Of a stretch of 64,000 bases of DNA, positions 45,676 to 57,163 are shown piece after piece. The notes below the pieces were generated by a model. The model was not told the origin of the DNA, made no database searches, and saw only the letters and a program-made list of their open reading frames with translations. This stretch comes from Amylostereum areolatum. Taxonomy: Eukaryota; Basidiomycota; Agaricomycetes; Russulales; Stereaceae. The position numbers were made by a program, and so were the translations under genes. The stretch covers positions 132,308 through 196,307 of the forward strand of contig SAXG01000058.1 in NCBI GenBank assembly GCA_012932865.1, given 5' to 3'. Positions within the stretch are counted from its first letter, which is position 1. Every line of letters starts with the position of its first letter.

Positions 45676-45802
45676 CATTCACGTGTCGTCATAGCACTTT
45701 TTTACCCACCAGCTAGCTATATTGTTGTCCCATGCATAAAATAGAGTTCGAGAGATGGGAGCGCCTTAGTCGGTAAGGATACACGGTGCAATACGTACAC
45801 TA

Positions 45803-47358
45803 TTAACGAGAAGGTAAGGGTATGGAATCGTTACACCTGACCACAAGACTGTCAGAACGGTGCACAATGGTTTCCAATGACGAAGGGAAGTACTGTAGCG
45901 GATCTTCCAACCTCGCCCGAGCGCGATGCATCTCCCCCACAATGAGGTCGAAAACATCCAATTCGGGGTCAAGAACGAGGCACCGCAGCGAGGTAAACGG
46001 GAAAAGGATGTACGGCCAGTTCACCCCGAGGCACGTGTCCTCAGAACAGATGTACAGACACAGTGTCTCTACGGCGGCGCACATGGAGGGAGGGAGAAAG
46101 TGTCCAATATTGTGCCACGTAAGATGGGAAGGCCAGATAACGGAAATCTGGTCGGACAACAGGGTGGTAACATGGTCCTCCCAACACGGTCTGGGGTCAA
46201 CCGCCATGCGCATGCAACGTTCCGTTTGAGCAGCGCCGAGCTCGAGGTACGCCGACCGAAGTCCATCTGTAAAGGCCCCCCCTAGATTGCTCATCGGTGC
46301 TCATCCGTAACCCAACAATTAACCTGCATACCGTGCAAACCATAAACGGCTAGGACACTTTGGATAAGGAGGCTATCTTTGTCTTCCCCTCCATCTCTGT
46401 CGACTGTAACGAGACACAATGAAGATATTTCGAACGACGAGAGTAAACCTAAAACAACCAATGGCGATGAAGCGACCGAAAGGCACATTAAGGACCGGAG
46501 AGGGATGGGATTGACGGGTGCGAGGGCAGCTGGCAAGGTCGTGTGGAAGCAGATGTTGAGTTCCTCTAAGGATCTACAGGTGCAAAGTGTATCAAACAGC
46601 AATCCGAAGGGGGGGCCAACGGTGACATTCCATCCAGCGTTGAGATGAAAAACTCGCAAGGAAGGGGCCGAGAAAGGAAAAAATGCCCCGTTGATTTTGA
46701 AGGAGCGCAGCGACAGTAAGTGCACAGAACACGGCTCTTTAGGAAAAAAGAAGGGTTCACCCCTGCTAGCCCTGTGGTGGTATAGCACGACGGACCGAAG
46801 GTTGGGGGCATGGGAATAGAGAGAAAGTTGATGGTGTACGATGTCTAAATCACCGAGCACCGATAAAGAGCCAGTTTGAGGGAGGTAGTCGAGAAGGTGA
46901 TGGAGACGATCTTCTTCACTATAGTCGACCCACGGCAAGTATGCAACATTGATGCTGAGGGGGAATCCGTGTGCAAGGGCCTCGAACCGGCGGTGGGCCC
47001 CCGGAAAATCTGAAAAAGTGGAACCCCAGAGTTCCCTGCAGCCCAATGCTGCGGCCCTCCATGTCTTGCAAATGGTGGGGCAAGAAAGCCATCTGAGGGA
47101 ACGTGACTGACTACCATACCGGATGCTGTCGATGGCCATATGCTGTAGGAAAATTGCCGACAACACTTCGGGAGGTAGGGTGGTGGTGGGAGACATGAGA
47201 ACAGCCATATCGCTGACGGTGTTGGTGACGACGTGTGCAGAACAGATGGCCTGACAAATAGCTTCCGCCAGACACTCTCTTTGCTGCAGGGATGAATCTT
47301 GCGTCGTTGAAACCGCCGTCTCGAAAGAAACTCGTTCCGCGAAGGATGACAACTTCAC
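45803..47358 (-). pseudogene. F-box-like protein gene with a frame break
   Basis: From 47358 an open frame of 355 codons carries LPPEVLSAIFLQHMAIDSI and WLSCPTICKTWRAAALGCRELW, the pattern of basidiomycete F-box domains (LP.E.L..IF....C..W...A...P.LW). Leucine-rich blocks follow. The frame stops at 46291, and a second open frame starting 4 nt upstream (46294-45803) continues the leucine-rich pattern (LTWHNIGHFLPPSMCAAVETLCLY, FPFTSLRCLVLDPELDV). This is either a frameshift mutation or a missed intron. F-box proteins recruit substrates to SCF ubiquitin ligases. No neighbour shares its role. Confidence 0.65.
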
Positions 47359-48330
47359 AACCCTGGCGGAGGAATGGTGTCAGCATTGAACAAGCCCAAA
47401 ATGACTATGACATACTGTAAGTGCATATTGCCAACCAACATTTCGCCTCACTGTTCACCATGCCTACCGAAGGGATCCATTCAGCTTGTCGCTGAAAAGG
47501 AGACATTGAGCTCCTGATACACGACACAATGGGCCATCTCACGGGCCAGGGGTGTGGAGGGCGAGCAGTCGTTGTTCATCCCAGAGATGTAAGAGTATAG
47601 GAAGGTACGAAGGGGGACGATGTGGGCGGAAAGAATATAACAGTCACGTCGCAGGGATGTGGGGGTGGGGTGGGGGTTGCACGACTGTGATCCTGGGGGG
47701 ATCCGAAATGCAGAGCATGCTGCAATGCAATATTTACGCCATATGGATAGATGGTCCGTAACGCAAAACACACCATCCTGTCGTATCTGCGAAGCACACG
47801 CAGAGTTCTGTCATCCGCAAATGCACCATGCTCCCGGTGTTTCGGCGACATGGACTGAAGATAAGGTGTTAGCGACTTGTTCCTTGTCCTCCAGATAAAC
47901 TCACGTCGCGAACAGAATCCATGAGAGGATGGCTGGCCAACAAGTGGGGTTTGTGCACTATCCATGTCTCAAATCCTCCATGCTATGGATCTTCTGGAAT
48001 GTTGACATTTAAAAACCCACGCACTTGGGAACCTCGGCATCGTTGCAAACTATTCTTCTTCTTCTGCACCAATAGCGGAGCATGGCAGACTCAGAAACTG
48101 ATGAACGTGTGGCAACGTCGACTGCACAATGGGCAAGGTACGTGGCCACTGGGAATTACATCCATCAGTGACCGTGCTTATTATGAGGCGAGACTACTCG
48201 ATTTGGTGTTAACCTACAACGTACCGGCAGGGGTATATGGGATACGCACGGTGCCAAACGGGATGGATCAACACGGAGGACAGCGTGCAGCTATTGGGCA
48301 ATGTAGAGCGAGAGGCCAACATTCATATAT
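47359..48330. other. Unassigned region
   Basis: Minus frames at 47481-47771 and 47576-47965 overlap in different phases and have no motif I recognise. It may contain the eroded 5' end of the F-box gene or an unrelated remnant. Confidence 0.3.
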
Positions 48331-48847
48331 GGCTTGTCGTGCGTTGCGGGCGGGTGCATTGAGCACAGGTGCGCGCATTGCGGGCGTGCAGGCGTCAAAA
48401 GCGGGGGACAGGGAAGGCGGGGGACAGGGAAGGCGGGGGACAGGGAGAGTGGCACGACCGTGCGACCGTGCGGCCGTGCGTGGGCGCTGTGGGCGTTGCG
48501 TGTGGGCGTGCGTGCGTGCGTGCGTTGTGGGTGGGCGGCCGTGTGTAGGCGTTGCGGGCGGGCGGGCTGCCGTGTGTTGCGTGTGTTGCGTGCGCCGTGC
48601 GGGCGGGCTTGCGCGTGTGCGGTCGGGCGTGGCGAGCGTGGCGAGCGTGGGGGGCGTGGCGGGCGTGGAGGGCGTGGTGGGCGTGGCGGGCGTGGCGGGC
48701 GAGCAAACGTGGGCGTGGCGGACGGCCGTGCGGGTATGTTGGGTGCGGGTGCGCGTATTGCGGGCGTGCGGGCGCGGGGCGAGTGGGTGTGGGCGTGGGC
48801 GTGGCGGGTGCGGCGGAGGGCGCACGAAGCTGTCGCGCGCACACGAG

Positions 48848-48913
48848 CACGTGGTATGACGATTTCCAGAGCCCATTCTCAAGAATGGGCTCCGGAAATC
48901 ATCATACCACGTG
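48848..48913. repeat. Hairpin with 32-bp arms
   Basis: CACGTGGTATGACGATTTCC... (48848-48879) and its reverse complement (48882-48913) match at 30 of 32 positions, with only CA between them. Confidence 0.93.
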
Positions 48914-48957
48914 CAGGCGAGGATGCCATCACGCCAGTGATGGCATCCTCGTGCACG
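48911..48957. repeat. Hairpin with GAGGATGCCATCAC arm
   Basis: Arms CGAGGATGCCATCAC and GTGATGGCATCCTCG are perfectly complementary around GCCA, directly next to the previous hairpin, as in the copy at 34150-34259 but in mirrored order. Confidence 0.92.
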
Positions 48958-48991
48958 CGGGAGACCGCGGAGACCGCGGAGACGAGGGCAG

Positions 48992-49083
48992 GGGAGGGTG
49001 AGGGTGAGGGTGAGGGCAAGGGCAAGGGCAAGGGCAAGGGCAAGGGCAAGGGCAAGGGCAAGGGCAAGGGCAAGGGCAAGGGC
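48992..49083. repeat. Hexanucleotide tract (GGGTGA)n(GGGCAA)n
   Basis: About three GGGTGA units pass into about eleven uninterrupted GGGCAA units. It lies in the G-skewed arm and probably expands by slippage. Confidence 0.92.
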
Positions 49084-49539
49084 GGATGGCGGATGGCGGC
49101 AAGGGACGAGGGGCAAGGGCGGATGGCGGCAAGGGCGGATGGCGGCAAGGGCGGATGGCGGCAAGGGTGGACGGGCGGGTGGTGGCAAGGGCGGACGGGC
49201 GGGTGGTGGCGAGGGCGGACGGCAGCGAGGGTGGGTGGCAGCGAGGGCGGGTGGCGGTGAGGGTGGGTGGCAGCAAGAGGCCGAGGGGAGAGCAGAAGGG
49301 GGGACGCACCTGGGGCGCGGCCTGTCCGCTAGGTCTCCGAAAAGACGTCGGAGGGTGGTGGTGGCGGCGGCGCTGGCAATTGAGAGTGTCGTTAAACGCG
49401 TTGAGGAGGGACGGGGGCGGAGGAAAGGGGACCGACTCAGGGAGAGAGCAACGAGATAGAGGTTGGTGAGGAGGAAGACACGACTTCCTCATTGGAAGCG
49501 CATTTCGGCAAATCCCGAGACTCTTGCCGGGGCTGCGCC

Positions 49540-49607
49540 GGCGAGATCATGACGTATTTTTGGGCCGCGTTTCAAAACGCGAGCGGAAAATACGTCATGA
49601 TCTCACC
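49540..49607. repeat. Hairpin with GAGATCATGACGTATTTT arm
   Basis: Arms at 49540-49560 and 49587-49607 match at 20 of 21 positions; the centre contains a second small hairpin CGCGTTT/AAACGCG. It lies within the CGGCA..TGCCG module of this foldback block. Confidence 0.9.
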
Positions 49608-51219
49608 AAGCCACGTGCGCGAGCGACTGGCGCCTTGGCAAGTGCCGAGACGCGACTCGTCTTCCTCTGCCTTTCCCTTCTTGTCCTCTCGTTGCCCGTC
49701 CATCGACGCGCCCGCGCAATCAACACCCGCGTGTCAGCGCCATCAACACCTGCGTGTCTGTGCCCTCGACGCCTAGGTGCACTCGTCTCCGTCGATGCGC
49801 GCCCGCGTCCGTGCCCTCCCCGCCCACACCGACACCTCCACCCGCCCTCGCGCCTTCAACAGCCCTCGCCCGCGTGCCTACGCCTTCGGCACCCTCACCC
49901 GCGCCCTCAGTGCCGACCCCCGCGCCCTCGACACCCGTGCTTGCGCCCCCAAACCGCCCCCGCCCGCTCCCTCAAGCTGCATGCGGCCGACCCCCGTGCC
50001 AGTGCCCGTGCTCGACGTGCCCACCCACCCGCGCCCTCAGTGTCCGCGCCTGCACGCCCTCAACCTGCGCGTGCCCGTGCTCCCTCGTCGCCTATCCCCG
50101 CGCGCCCTCGACACCCGTGCTCTCAAGCTGCCCGCACCCAACACCTACACGCACGTCTGTGCCCTCCACGCGCACGACCTTGCACTCAGCGCCCCCACCC
50201 TCTACCCACACGCCCTCCACACGTACGCGTCTGGATGCCCGCGCACCTGCATGCCTTCAACGCCGTCGCCCACGCACTTGTGTGCTCAACATCCGTGTGC
50301 CAGTGTCCGCAACGCACGCGTGCTCATTGCAACAGGCACGCCCCACTCTCGACGCCCACACCCACGCCCAGATCCCTTGATGCCCGCCTGTCCACGTGCT
50401 TCATGCCCACGTCCTCAGCACTTGCACTCGCCCTCAACACCCCCGCCCCCCACCCTCAACGTGCCCCCTCCCCTGTGCATCCCCCGCGCACCATCCACGT
50501 GCGCCCCCACGCACACGCGCCCTCCATGCCTGTGCCCGCACCTGCACCACCAATGCCCGTGCTCGCCAACCCTCAACGCCCACCCTCCATGCCCACCCTC
50601 GCGCGCTCAACCCCCGCGCGCTCAACCCCCGTGCGGCTCCGCCCTCGACTCCCATGCGCACACACCCTCGGCATCCGCGTGGCACTGCCCTCTACACCCG
50701 CGCCTGCACGCCCTCAATACCCGGCTCTCATCCTCCCCCTACGCGCCCGTGGGCCTGCCCTCGTCGCGCCCGCGTGCCCTCCCGCATCCCCGCCCTACCT
50801 TCCTGTGCTTTTGCACGCTTGCGGGTAAATTCAATGTAAATAAGATAAACATGAAATAAAATAAGCATGAAATGAAGTAAGATGAAATGAGACACATCAA
50901 TGCCATGGATAAGAAAAGAGGAACTGTATGTTGACTTCAAAACCATTTGTAGGTTGAGATTTAAACACAATGGCCATTGGAAGTCGAAAAGCACCGCCCC
51001 TGGCAGCCTTCAACCTGGCTCATTAGCAGTTGTTCATGCAGGAGGAATTTTCGGCATCAAGAAGCCATATTGGCTATGGATCCAGGATAGAGTTGGCTTG
51101 CGAAAGAGCGAGAGAGGTGTCATGTTGAATGCAACAAGAAGTGTAAAGTATAGTGTAGTGTTCGCAAGGACTCGGAGTGCAATATGTAATGCATCTATAC
51201 CATCCTTACCTCGCAAGTC

Positions 51220-51665
51220 CATGTGAGTGCTCCTACGGCTCTTATCCACCCCAGCACAAAATGGTGTGAGCACACTCCCACTCCCAACACAAAATAGTGT
51301 GAGTGTTTGTGTGCTCCCGCATCCCAGCATAAAATAGTGTGAGCGCTTGCACGCTCCCGAATCCCAACACAATATAGTGTGAGCGCTTGCGCGCTCCCAC
51401 ATTCCAACACAATATAGCGTGAGCGCTTGCGCGCTCCCGCATCTCAACACAAAATAGTGTGAGCGCTTGCGCGCTCCCACCCCCAGCACAAAATAGCATG
51501 AGCGCTTGCGCGCTCCCGCATTCCAACACAATATAGCGTGAGCGCTTGCATGCTCCCGCATCCCAACACAAAATAGTGTGAGCACTTGCGCGCTCCCACC
51601 CCCAGCACAAAATAGCGTGAGCGCTTGCACGCTCCCACCCCCAGCATAAAATAGTGTGAGTGCTG
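51220..51665. repeat. 39-bp minisatellite, about 11 copies, inverted relative to 30971-31285
   Basis: Units read GTGTGAGCGCTTGCGCGCTC followed by CCGCATCCCAACACAAAATA-like linkers. It is the reverse complement of the array in the first foldback block, with more copies. Confidence 0.9.
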
Positions 51666-51799
51666 GTAGGCATGAGCATTGAAGTTTGCCTACAAAAATG
51701 TGAACACCTGAGTTCAAAAAAATTGACCTTGGGATCTAAAATTGTGGGGAACCGTACTGCCATGCTCGCAATGGCCCACTCCCCACCAAGTTATCTAAG

Positions 51800-52370
51800 T
51801 GTTTTCTCCATTGAGAGCAATGTGGTATGCGAGATATGTTTTTTACAGCCAAAAAACACCCCAAAACAGTGTCCACAAGCACTACCACTATATTACGGAC
51901 ATTGGGTAAGCAATCAAAGGCTATGTACAGTTACATATAGTCCATATTAAGCTCATTGTATTGGTACATGTCTCTTGGATGTCCAATTTGAGTGATGATA
52001 TGAAGATCAGTGCCCGAGATCGACTGGTTGCGTAAACCATCCTCCATTTTCTGTGCTTACGAATGGGTCAATACACTACATTACAGTGTTTAGAAATGAC
52101 AGTATGTATGTCAGGAGTGCATGTAAAAAATACCTGGAGGTCTGTGTACATGCAGGGGACAATATATCCCAAAATACGGTGAAACAGGTATGTTTTCAGC
52201 TAAAAACAGATATTCTGTGGATACACATTTTTATAGGTGGAATAAAATTGTAATAAAGCTTGTATCTGTATCTGGTATGATGCCCCTTGATGCTCCAAAA
52301 GATTTGGGAGAAAGAGAGGGAGGGGAGTATGAGATATGGATGTACAGGTGTTTGAAGCAGATGTCACACC
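51800..52370. repeat. Fragment of the inner part of the 1.8-kb inverted repeat
   Basis: Contains TTTTTTACAGCCAAAAAACACC (compare about 28736 and 42040) and TATGATGCCCCTTGATGC followed by AAAAGATTTGG (compare about 29169). A third, diverged copy of the element's inner repeat therefore exists here without its genes. Confidence 0.7.
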
Positions 52371-52696
52371 TGTCAGAAATACAGTTTATGAGACCAAGGG
52401 AACTGCCTAAGTCACGACGATGGGAGGAGCGAGAGAGAAGTCCTTATATACAAGTGGGAGCGATGGTGCGATGTGATGCGATAGTGGTGCGAGCGGGGGG
52501 AGACAATAGGAAAGGAGTCATGGGGCGGAGGACGGAAGTCCGGAGCGATGATGTCATAGATAAGGGGACGGAGTTCCGCTCGGAAGTCCGGGCAGTGATG
52601 TTGCCAGAGCATGTGATGCAGAGGAAAGTCATGTGCTGTGACGTGTCACGTGTACGAGGTCTGCAAACGAAGAGAGAAAAGGAGCGACCCGTGACA
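52371..52696 (-). repeat. Solo or truncated LTR of gypsy family 2
   Basis: Begins TGTCAGAAATACAG and ends GTGACA on the plus strand. It is the reverse complement of the LTR at 60719-61142 but lacks about 100 bp near that LTR's end. No target duplication is visible (ACACC versus CGCTC). Confidence 0.8.
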
Positions 52697-52739
52697 CGCT
52701 CTGTCCATCCACTTCTCGGCAAATGTCTTGTAACCTCTA

Positions 52740-55700
52740 CCGGTAAGTTCCATCTCCAACTGGAGTATCTTGAGCTCTTCCGCTGTCCTGTTATACGCCA
52801 TCTTTGCCGAGAGCCAGTTCACCCTGTAGAATACGGCAAATTCAGCAGAGGGGATTGCCGCAGAGTGGGTTCATACTCACAGTCGAGCAGTTGCAGGTTC
52901 TTTGTGGCATCTCACTCCACATCAATGGCCCAAAATCAGGCAAGCTTGGGCATCCGCTTGGAGGTATTGGCAGGATCAACAACGGCGGTGGTGACCTTGA
53001 GGTCGTTGTGGGTGAGCCGCTGATACCGTCCCTGAACAAAGGTACCTGTAGAGAGTGTAGGCCCTGCCGATGTGGAGGCGGATGGCTCCTGGGGAGCATG
53101 GAGGGCCTCGGTGAGTCCAGAGAGGTCCAGCGTACCGGAGGGGTAGGCTTGCTGCATGATGATGTCGCCGGCCTTGTCACGAGTGACTGTTTTGCTCGCC
53201 AAACCATCGTTGTCGGCGGGTCTTGGCGGGGGAGTGAAGAGCTCGGTGTCAGCGGGCCAGCCGATGATGTTGAGGGCGTCGAGGGAAGTGTTGTAGATCC
53301 TGGTAGTGACTCGCATGTCACGGTCAATAGTGTTGAGCTCGTCCCAGGCCCTGCCCTTGAGGCGCTGAGAGTTTCTGACATTGCAGATGTGGGTCTCGAA
53401 ACGCCATGCCTTTGAACCTAGCGAGATTCGAATTTTGTAAAGGGACTTGTTGAGCACGGCGAGACACATCTCCTGCTCCAGGCAAACAAGGTCGGTGCTC
53501 TCTGGCTTGGATAGCCATCCGCTCAGGCTGAATGCTGACACCGTGTAGAAGCGGCGTAATGTCCTGCCAGTCATTGTCAGCCTCGCCAAAGTGCTCGATC
53601 TCGGGGAGAGACGTGAGGAGGAACAGATCGTCGGTGGCGGGGGGGAAAAGGTAGGTCATGGCCTCGGCTTGGAAATTGTCGACTTCCTTGAGGATGCGCT
53701 GACGCTTGTGGCTGAGCTTGCGACTCTCTTCGGTGTTCTGGGGCATTGCCCTGATCTCCACCTGGAGCTTGATCCTGAGGCGTGCGGCGAGTCAGTTACC
53801 AATTGAGGTTCACCGGGCACTCACCATGCACCCGCCGGCGTACAATCGGCGTACTCACATGCTGCCCTGGATAGATATCCCCTTTGCCATCCATGTCCCT
53901 CTCCCCAGGATGCCCTGGCCCTCGCGCTACTCCTGCATTGTCAGTGTCTCCACCTGACTGACTGTGTGGCCTTTTTGTTGTGCGACTTCAAATATCAGCA
54001 TCCTCTCGGGCTCGGTGTCTCTCAGGGCTTGGGCTTCCGCAGCCTCCTTCAGCCACTCTTCTTGCCACCATAAGGCGACCGTCTCTGATATTTTCAAGAG
54101 GGTGGCGGTACGCGCCTTGAGGTTGGCGAGCGTCTCGCACCATTTCCTGCAGAGGGTATCGCCTTCGGCGAGTGAGCCGGTGAGCAATGCTATGGCGGGG
54201 AAGGGCTCACCCATTCTGACCATCTTCTTCCAGTTGGAGGCGTTCATGTGGCCGTCGATGGTCTCAGCCCTGGAGCCCAAGGTTATGCCGCGAGTGCTGG
54301 TGCCGATCAAGTTCATGAAAGACCAGAGGGTCTCGAGGATCTTGCCATCGACGATGCCGATGCCGGGGATAAACATCGGTGAGAACTTCACCGTGCAGTC
54401 GTTGACATGGCCAAAGACGTGCCATATTCCTATACCTTTGAGGAACTCCTTGAAGACGGGCATCTCGAGGAAGTCGCTGGCCTCGAATCTGTCCTTGAGA
54501 TAAACACCATACTGACACATGATGTCGTACATGAGCAGGACCCGCTGGATGCCGTCCATGTTGTGGTGCAGGGCATTGTGGACGATGTAGTCGACGTTCT
54601 TTTGCCTGAGCTCGGTGAGTAATCTCGCCGAGCGCAAAGTGCACGGCGCTTACTTTTCCCCCTTCTGCAGGTCGGCGATGCACTTGGGCACCATGCAGCC
54701 ATGCCGGGTGCAGCAGCAGGCGACCACACCGGTGACGTCAAGGTTTTGCCGGTCCAGGTTACCCTTGTTGCGTGCCCGGTGGTCATGGCATTCCGGTAGG
54801 TCCACCTTTCGGCGAGAAGGGTGAGTGGTCGCCGAGTGGGAGCATGGGTGCCTTACCTCTTCGATATCCACAGCGAGATCCAGGGCCTCCCTGTAGGGGC
54901 TGGGGTCGACCATGAAGCCCGACCCGGGGAGAATGGGATGGTCACCGGCGGTGCTTCTACTCGCGAGGTGCTGCAGGTGAAAGTTCCCGTCCAAAGCGAA
55001 GCACCTTGTGTATTTCCAGCTGGATCGGCGAGTCAGAGCAGCAAGAGATGGGGAGAGGGGTGCTACTCACTACTCTTCATCTTCTTCCCAGCCCTCCGGG
55101 AGGTTGAACCTGACCTGCCGGCAGGCCACGCAGAACCACGCATGCTCGCCGGGGGTCGGCATCTCCCAATGGTCTTTGTTCGCCCCTCCAAATTTGATGA
55201 CATTCTGAATGATTCGCCACTGTCGTGACACGCGGAGGAGCTCCTTGTACCTGGACTGCTCTTCGACGGGTCATTACGCCGGGATGCACTCGGCAAAGCC
55301 TGAGACTCACCTTGACCGTCGCCGGGAAAGCCATGTTGGTTGCCCGCTGAAGCCATTGCATGATGGAATTGGAGTTGCTCCTACATTTGAGGTTCTCGAG
55401 CATTGCGTTGTTGAGCAATGTCGGGGCCATGCGGGGACGGCCAAGGCTGACCGTCCGGTCGGAGCGGGGAGAGCATCCCATCCAGTCCACGTGGGCGGCT
55501 GTCACGCCAAGTCTCATCAGGGATTTCGACTGGCAGTGCAGAGCCTTGCCGAGGATGCTTCGGGGTCCGCTCTGCATCTGCTGCTTCTGTTTCCTTCCTC
55601 ATCCCGTCCAGTGTGGGATGACTGCTCCCCGGACCGTCCTCGCTGGCCGGTGCCTCAGTGTCAGGCGAGGTGAACTGGGGAATATTGGTGAAGGTTGATG

Positions 55701-56914
55701 GTCTGGCATGAATCTTGCCGAGGAGCTGTTCCGTCACCTGTTCGGCGAGTGAGGGCATGGACGGCCCACCGAGAAGGGGAGAGCCAACTCGCCCGGTTCC
55801 AATCCAAGACGGTCCTGGACCTACCCTCACTCCCATGTAGGTGCCCAGGTGTCTCCGCCCTGCCCTATCGGCGGTGGTCGCCGGCTTGCGCAGGGCGCCG
55901 ACCATGACCGGCCAGTCCAGGTTGGGTGTCTGGTTGACTGTTATACTTCGGCAACATTTCCGGTGAACCCCCACAATGACTTCCACCGGCAGGGCTCTGC
56001 CCTTGCCTTTGTCAAGAGCAGTTGAAGGGTGTGGAGCATCTTGAGACTCTGAGCGCCCCATCTCCCCTGCCTCTGGGAGCGGCACATCTTCGCCGAGGCC
56101 ACTTGGCGGGGGATCCTGAATCTTGGCGAGATTGATGTTTGCCTCAAGGTCTGGTGTAGAGAATTCTGCAGGTGCTTCAGTTGTTGCTGTGGTTGCAGCT
56201 GCTGCTGTTGCTGTTGCTGTTGCTGTTGTTGTTGCCGGACGTCCTCTCCAGATCGGAGAGGGGTTAAATGCATCGGCATCACAGCTCGGACACGCCTCGC
56301 CGTGATGTCTGAGGCTAATGTAGACCCCTGCATCTCGAAGCCACGAGTCCTCCCAGAAGCCTGTCTTGTTCCACCGCTGCACCGGTGAAACGGAAGTCGC
56401 CGGTGCTCGTCCGCAAAGCAGGGCTCGCACATGTCTCGCCCCCAGAGACAGTCCTTGTATCGCCATTCCGCACCCACATTCGCGCACCTTGCACACCGGC
56501 GACCCCCGATAGGAGCCTCGAGCTCCAGAATACGACAAGAGTAGTCATAGATATGAGGGGTCCAGGCATCCATGACCTGACCGGTGGTCTAGGGCTGTAT
56601 TAGTACGATGCAAACACTCACGGCGAGCTGCACACCTTGCCTACTCTCCTCGGTGGAAGGGCATCCAGCATGGGGTCGAAGTCGAGATCCGGATTGTAAT
56701 CCAGGTTCATTGGGGAACTCGGTGGCCAATCATTGAGCACAGGGGGGGCAAGACCCACTGGCATGGGCAGCCCATCTGCGGGGACGACTTTTGGAATGGG
56801 ATCAGATGGCCCTTCGCCAATATGTGTCTTGTACGTTGTGCGGTACCGTCCATTTTTTCCCCATCTTGCTACATGTTTGCCTTGAGCATATCTGTGTTTT
56901 TTTTCCTTTACCAT
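52740..56914 (-). pseudogene. KDZ transposase (Kyakuja-Dileera-Zisupton), broken
   Basis: ATG 56914 starts a basic N-terminus (MVKEKKHRYAQGKHVARWGK). A CxC2-type cysteine cluster (CARCANVGAEWRYKDC...CEPC...HRC, about 56390-56480) is followed by a one-base slip at about 56397, where the frame continues VQRWNKTGFWEDSWL. Then come a Thr/Ala or Gln repeat (56170-56235), a second cysteine block near 55100-55150, and the RNase-H-like core. Core motifs are LDGNFHLQHL (D, about 54985), LMYDIMCQYG (D, about 54525), HVFGHVNDCTVKFSP and DGKILETLWSFMN (E, about 54330). The C-terminal region has AWDELNTIDRDMRV and LKVTTAVVDPA (about 52960-53370), then two in-frame TGA codons near 52905-52935, and ends in EELKILQLEME. 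KDZ elements are DNA transposons expanded in basidiomycetes. The catalytic residues remain but the frame does not. Confidence 0.85.
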
Positions 56915-57163
56915 GTTATGCAAACTATCTAGCGGATGAGGGAAGAGGTGGGAGGCAGTGAAAAGATGCAGGGCAGGATAATGGGGGGGTGTGCAATTAT
57001 CAAGATAGGTAAGCAAGATGTATACTATATACGGTGGTAGCATGATGTTACGTAATGTATGGTTACATTATAGAAGTCCCTGCTCACCGCGCTCGCCACT
57101 CGCAGTACTTTTCACTTGCTGTACTCATCGCTCGTCACACTCACCGCTCATCGCTTGCCACAC

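Larger units (their letters stand above)
48331..51791. mobile_element. Second copy of the GC-rich foldback block, inverted
   Basis: Order from left: G-skewed arm (48331-49470), central module with hairpin (49470-49650), C-skewed arm (49650-50830), AT-rich spacer, minisatellite, and the terminal sequence ending CCCCACCAAG at 51790. This is the exact reverse of the order in 30859-35045. The long open frames across it (for example 434 codons at 49524-50828) are compositional. Confidence 0.7.

Noticed and set aside
45748..45800. tRNA-like piece (GAGTTCGAGAGATGGGAGCGCC)
   Set aside because: No acceptor stem or anticodon arm could be folded around it.
47481..47965. Two overlapping minus frames as a gene
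   Set aside because: Different phases, no splice logic joining them and no family resemblance.
49524..50828. A 434-codon open frame on the plus strand, and similar long frames at 31452-32315, 32873-34123, 27700-28521, 42130-43134 and 48268-49188
   Set aside because: They are Pro/Ala/Arg/His-rich in every frame and lie in strongly skewed GC-rich repeats where stop codons are rare. No domain, intron pattern or start context supports them.
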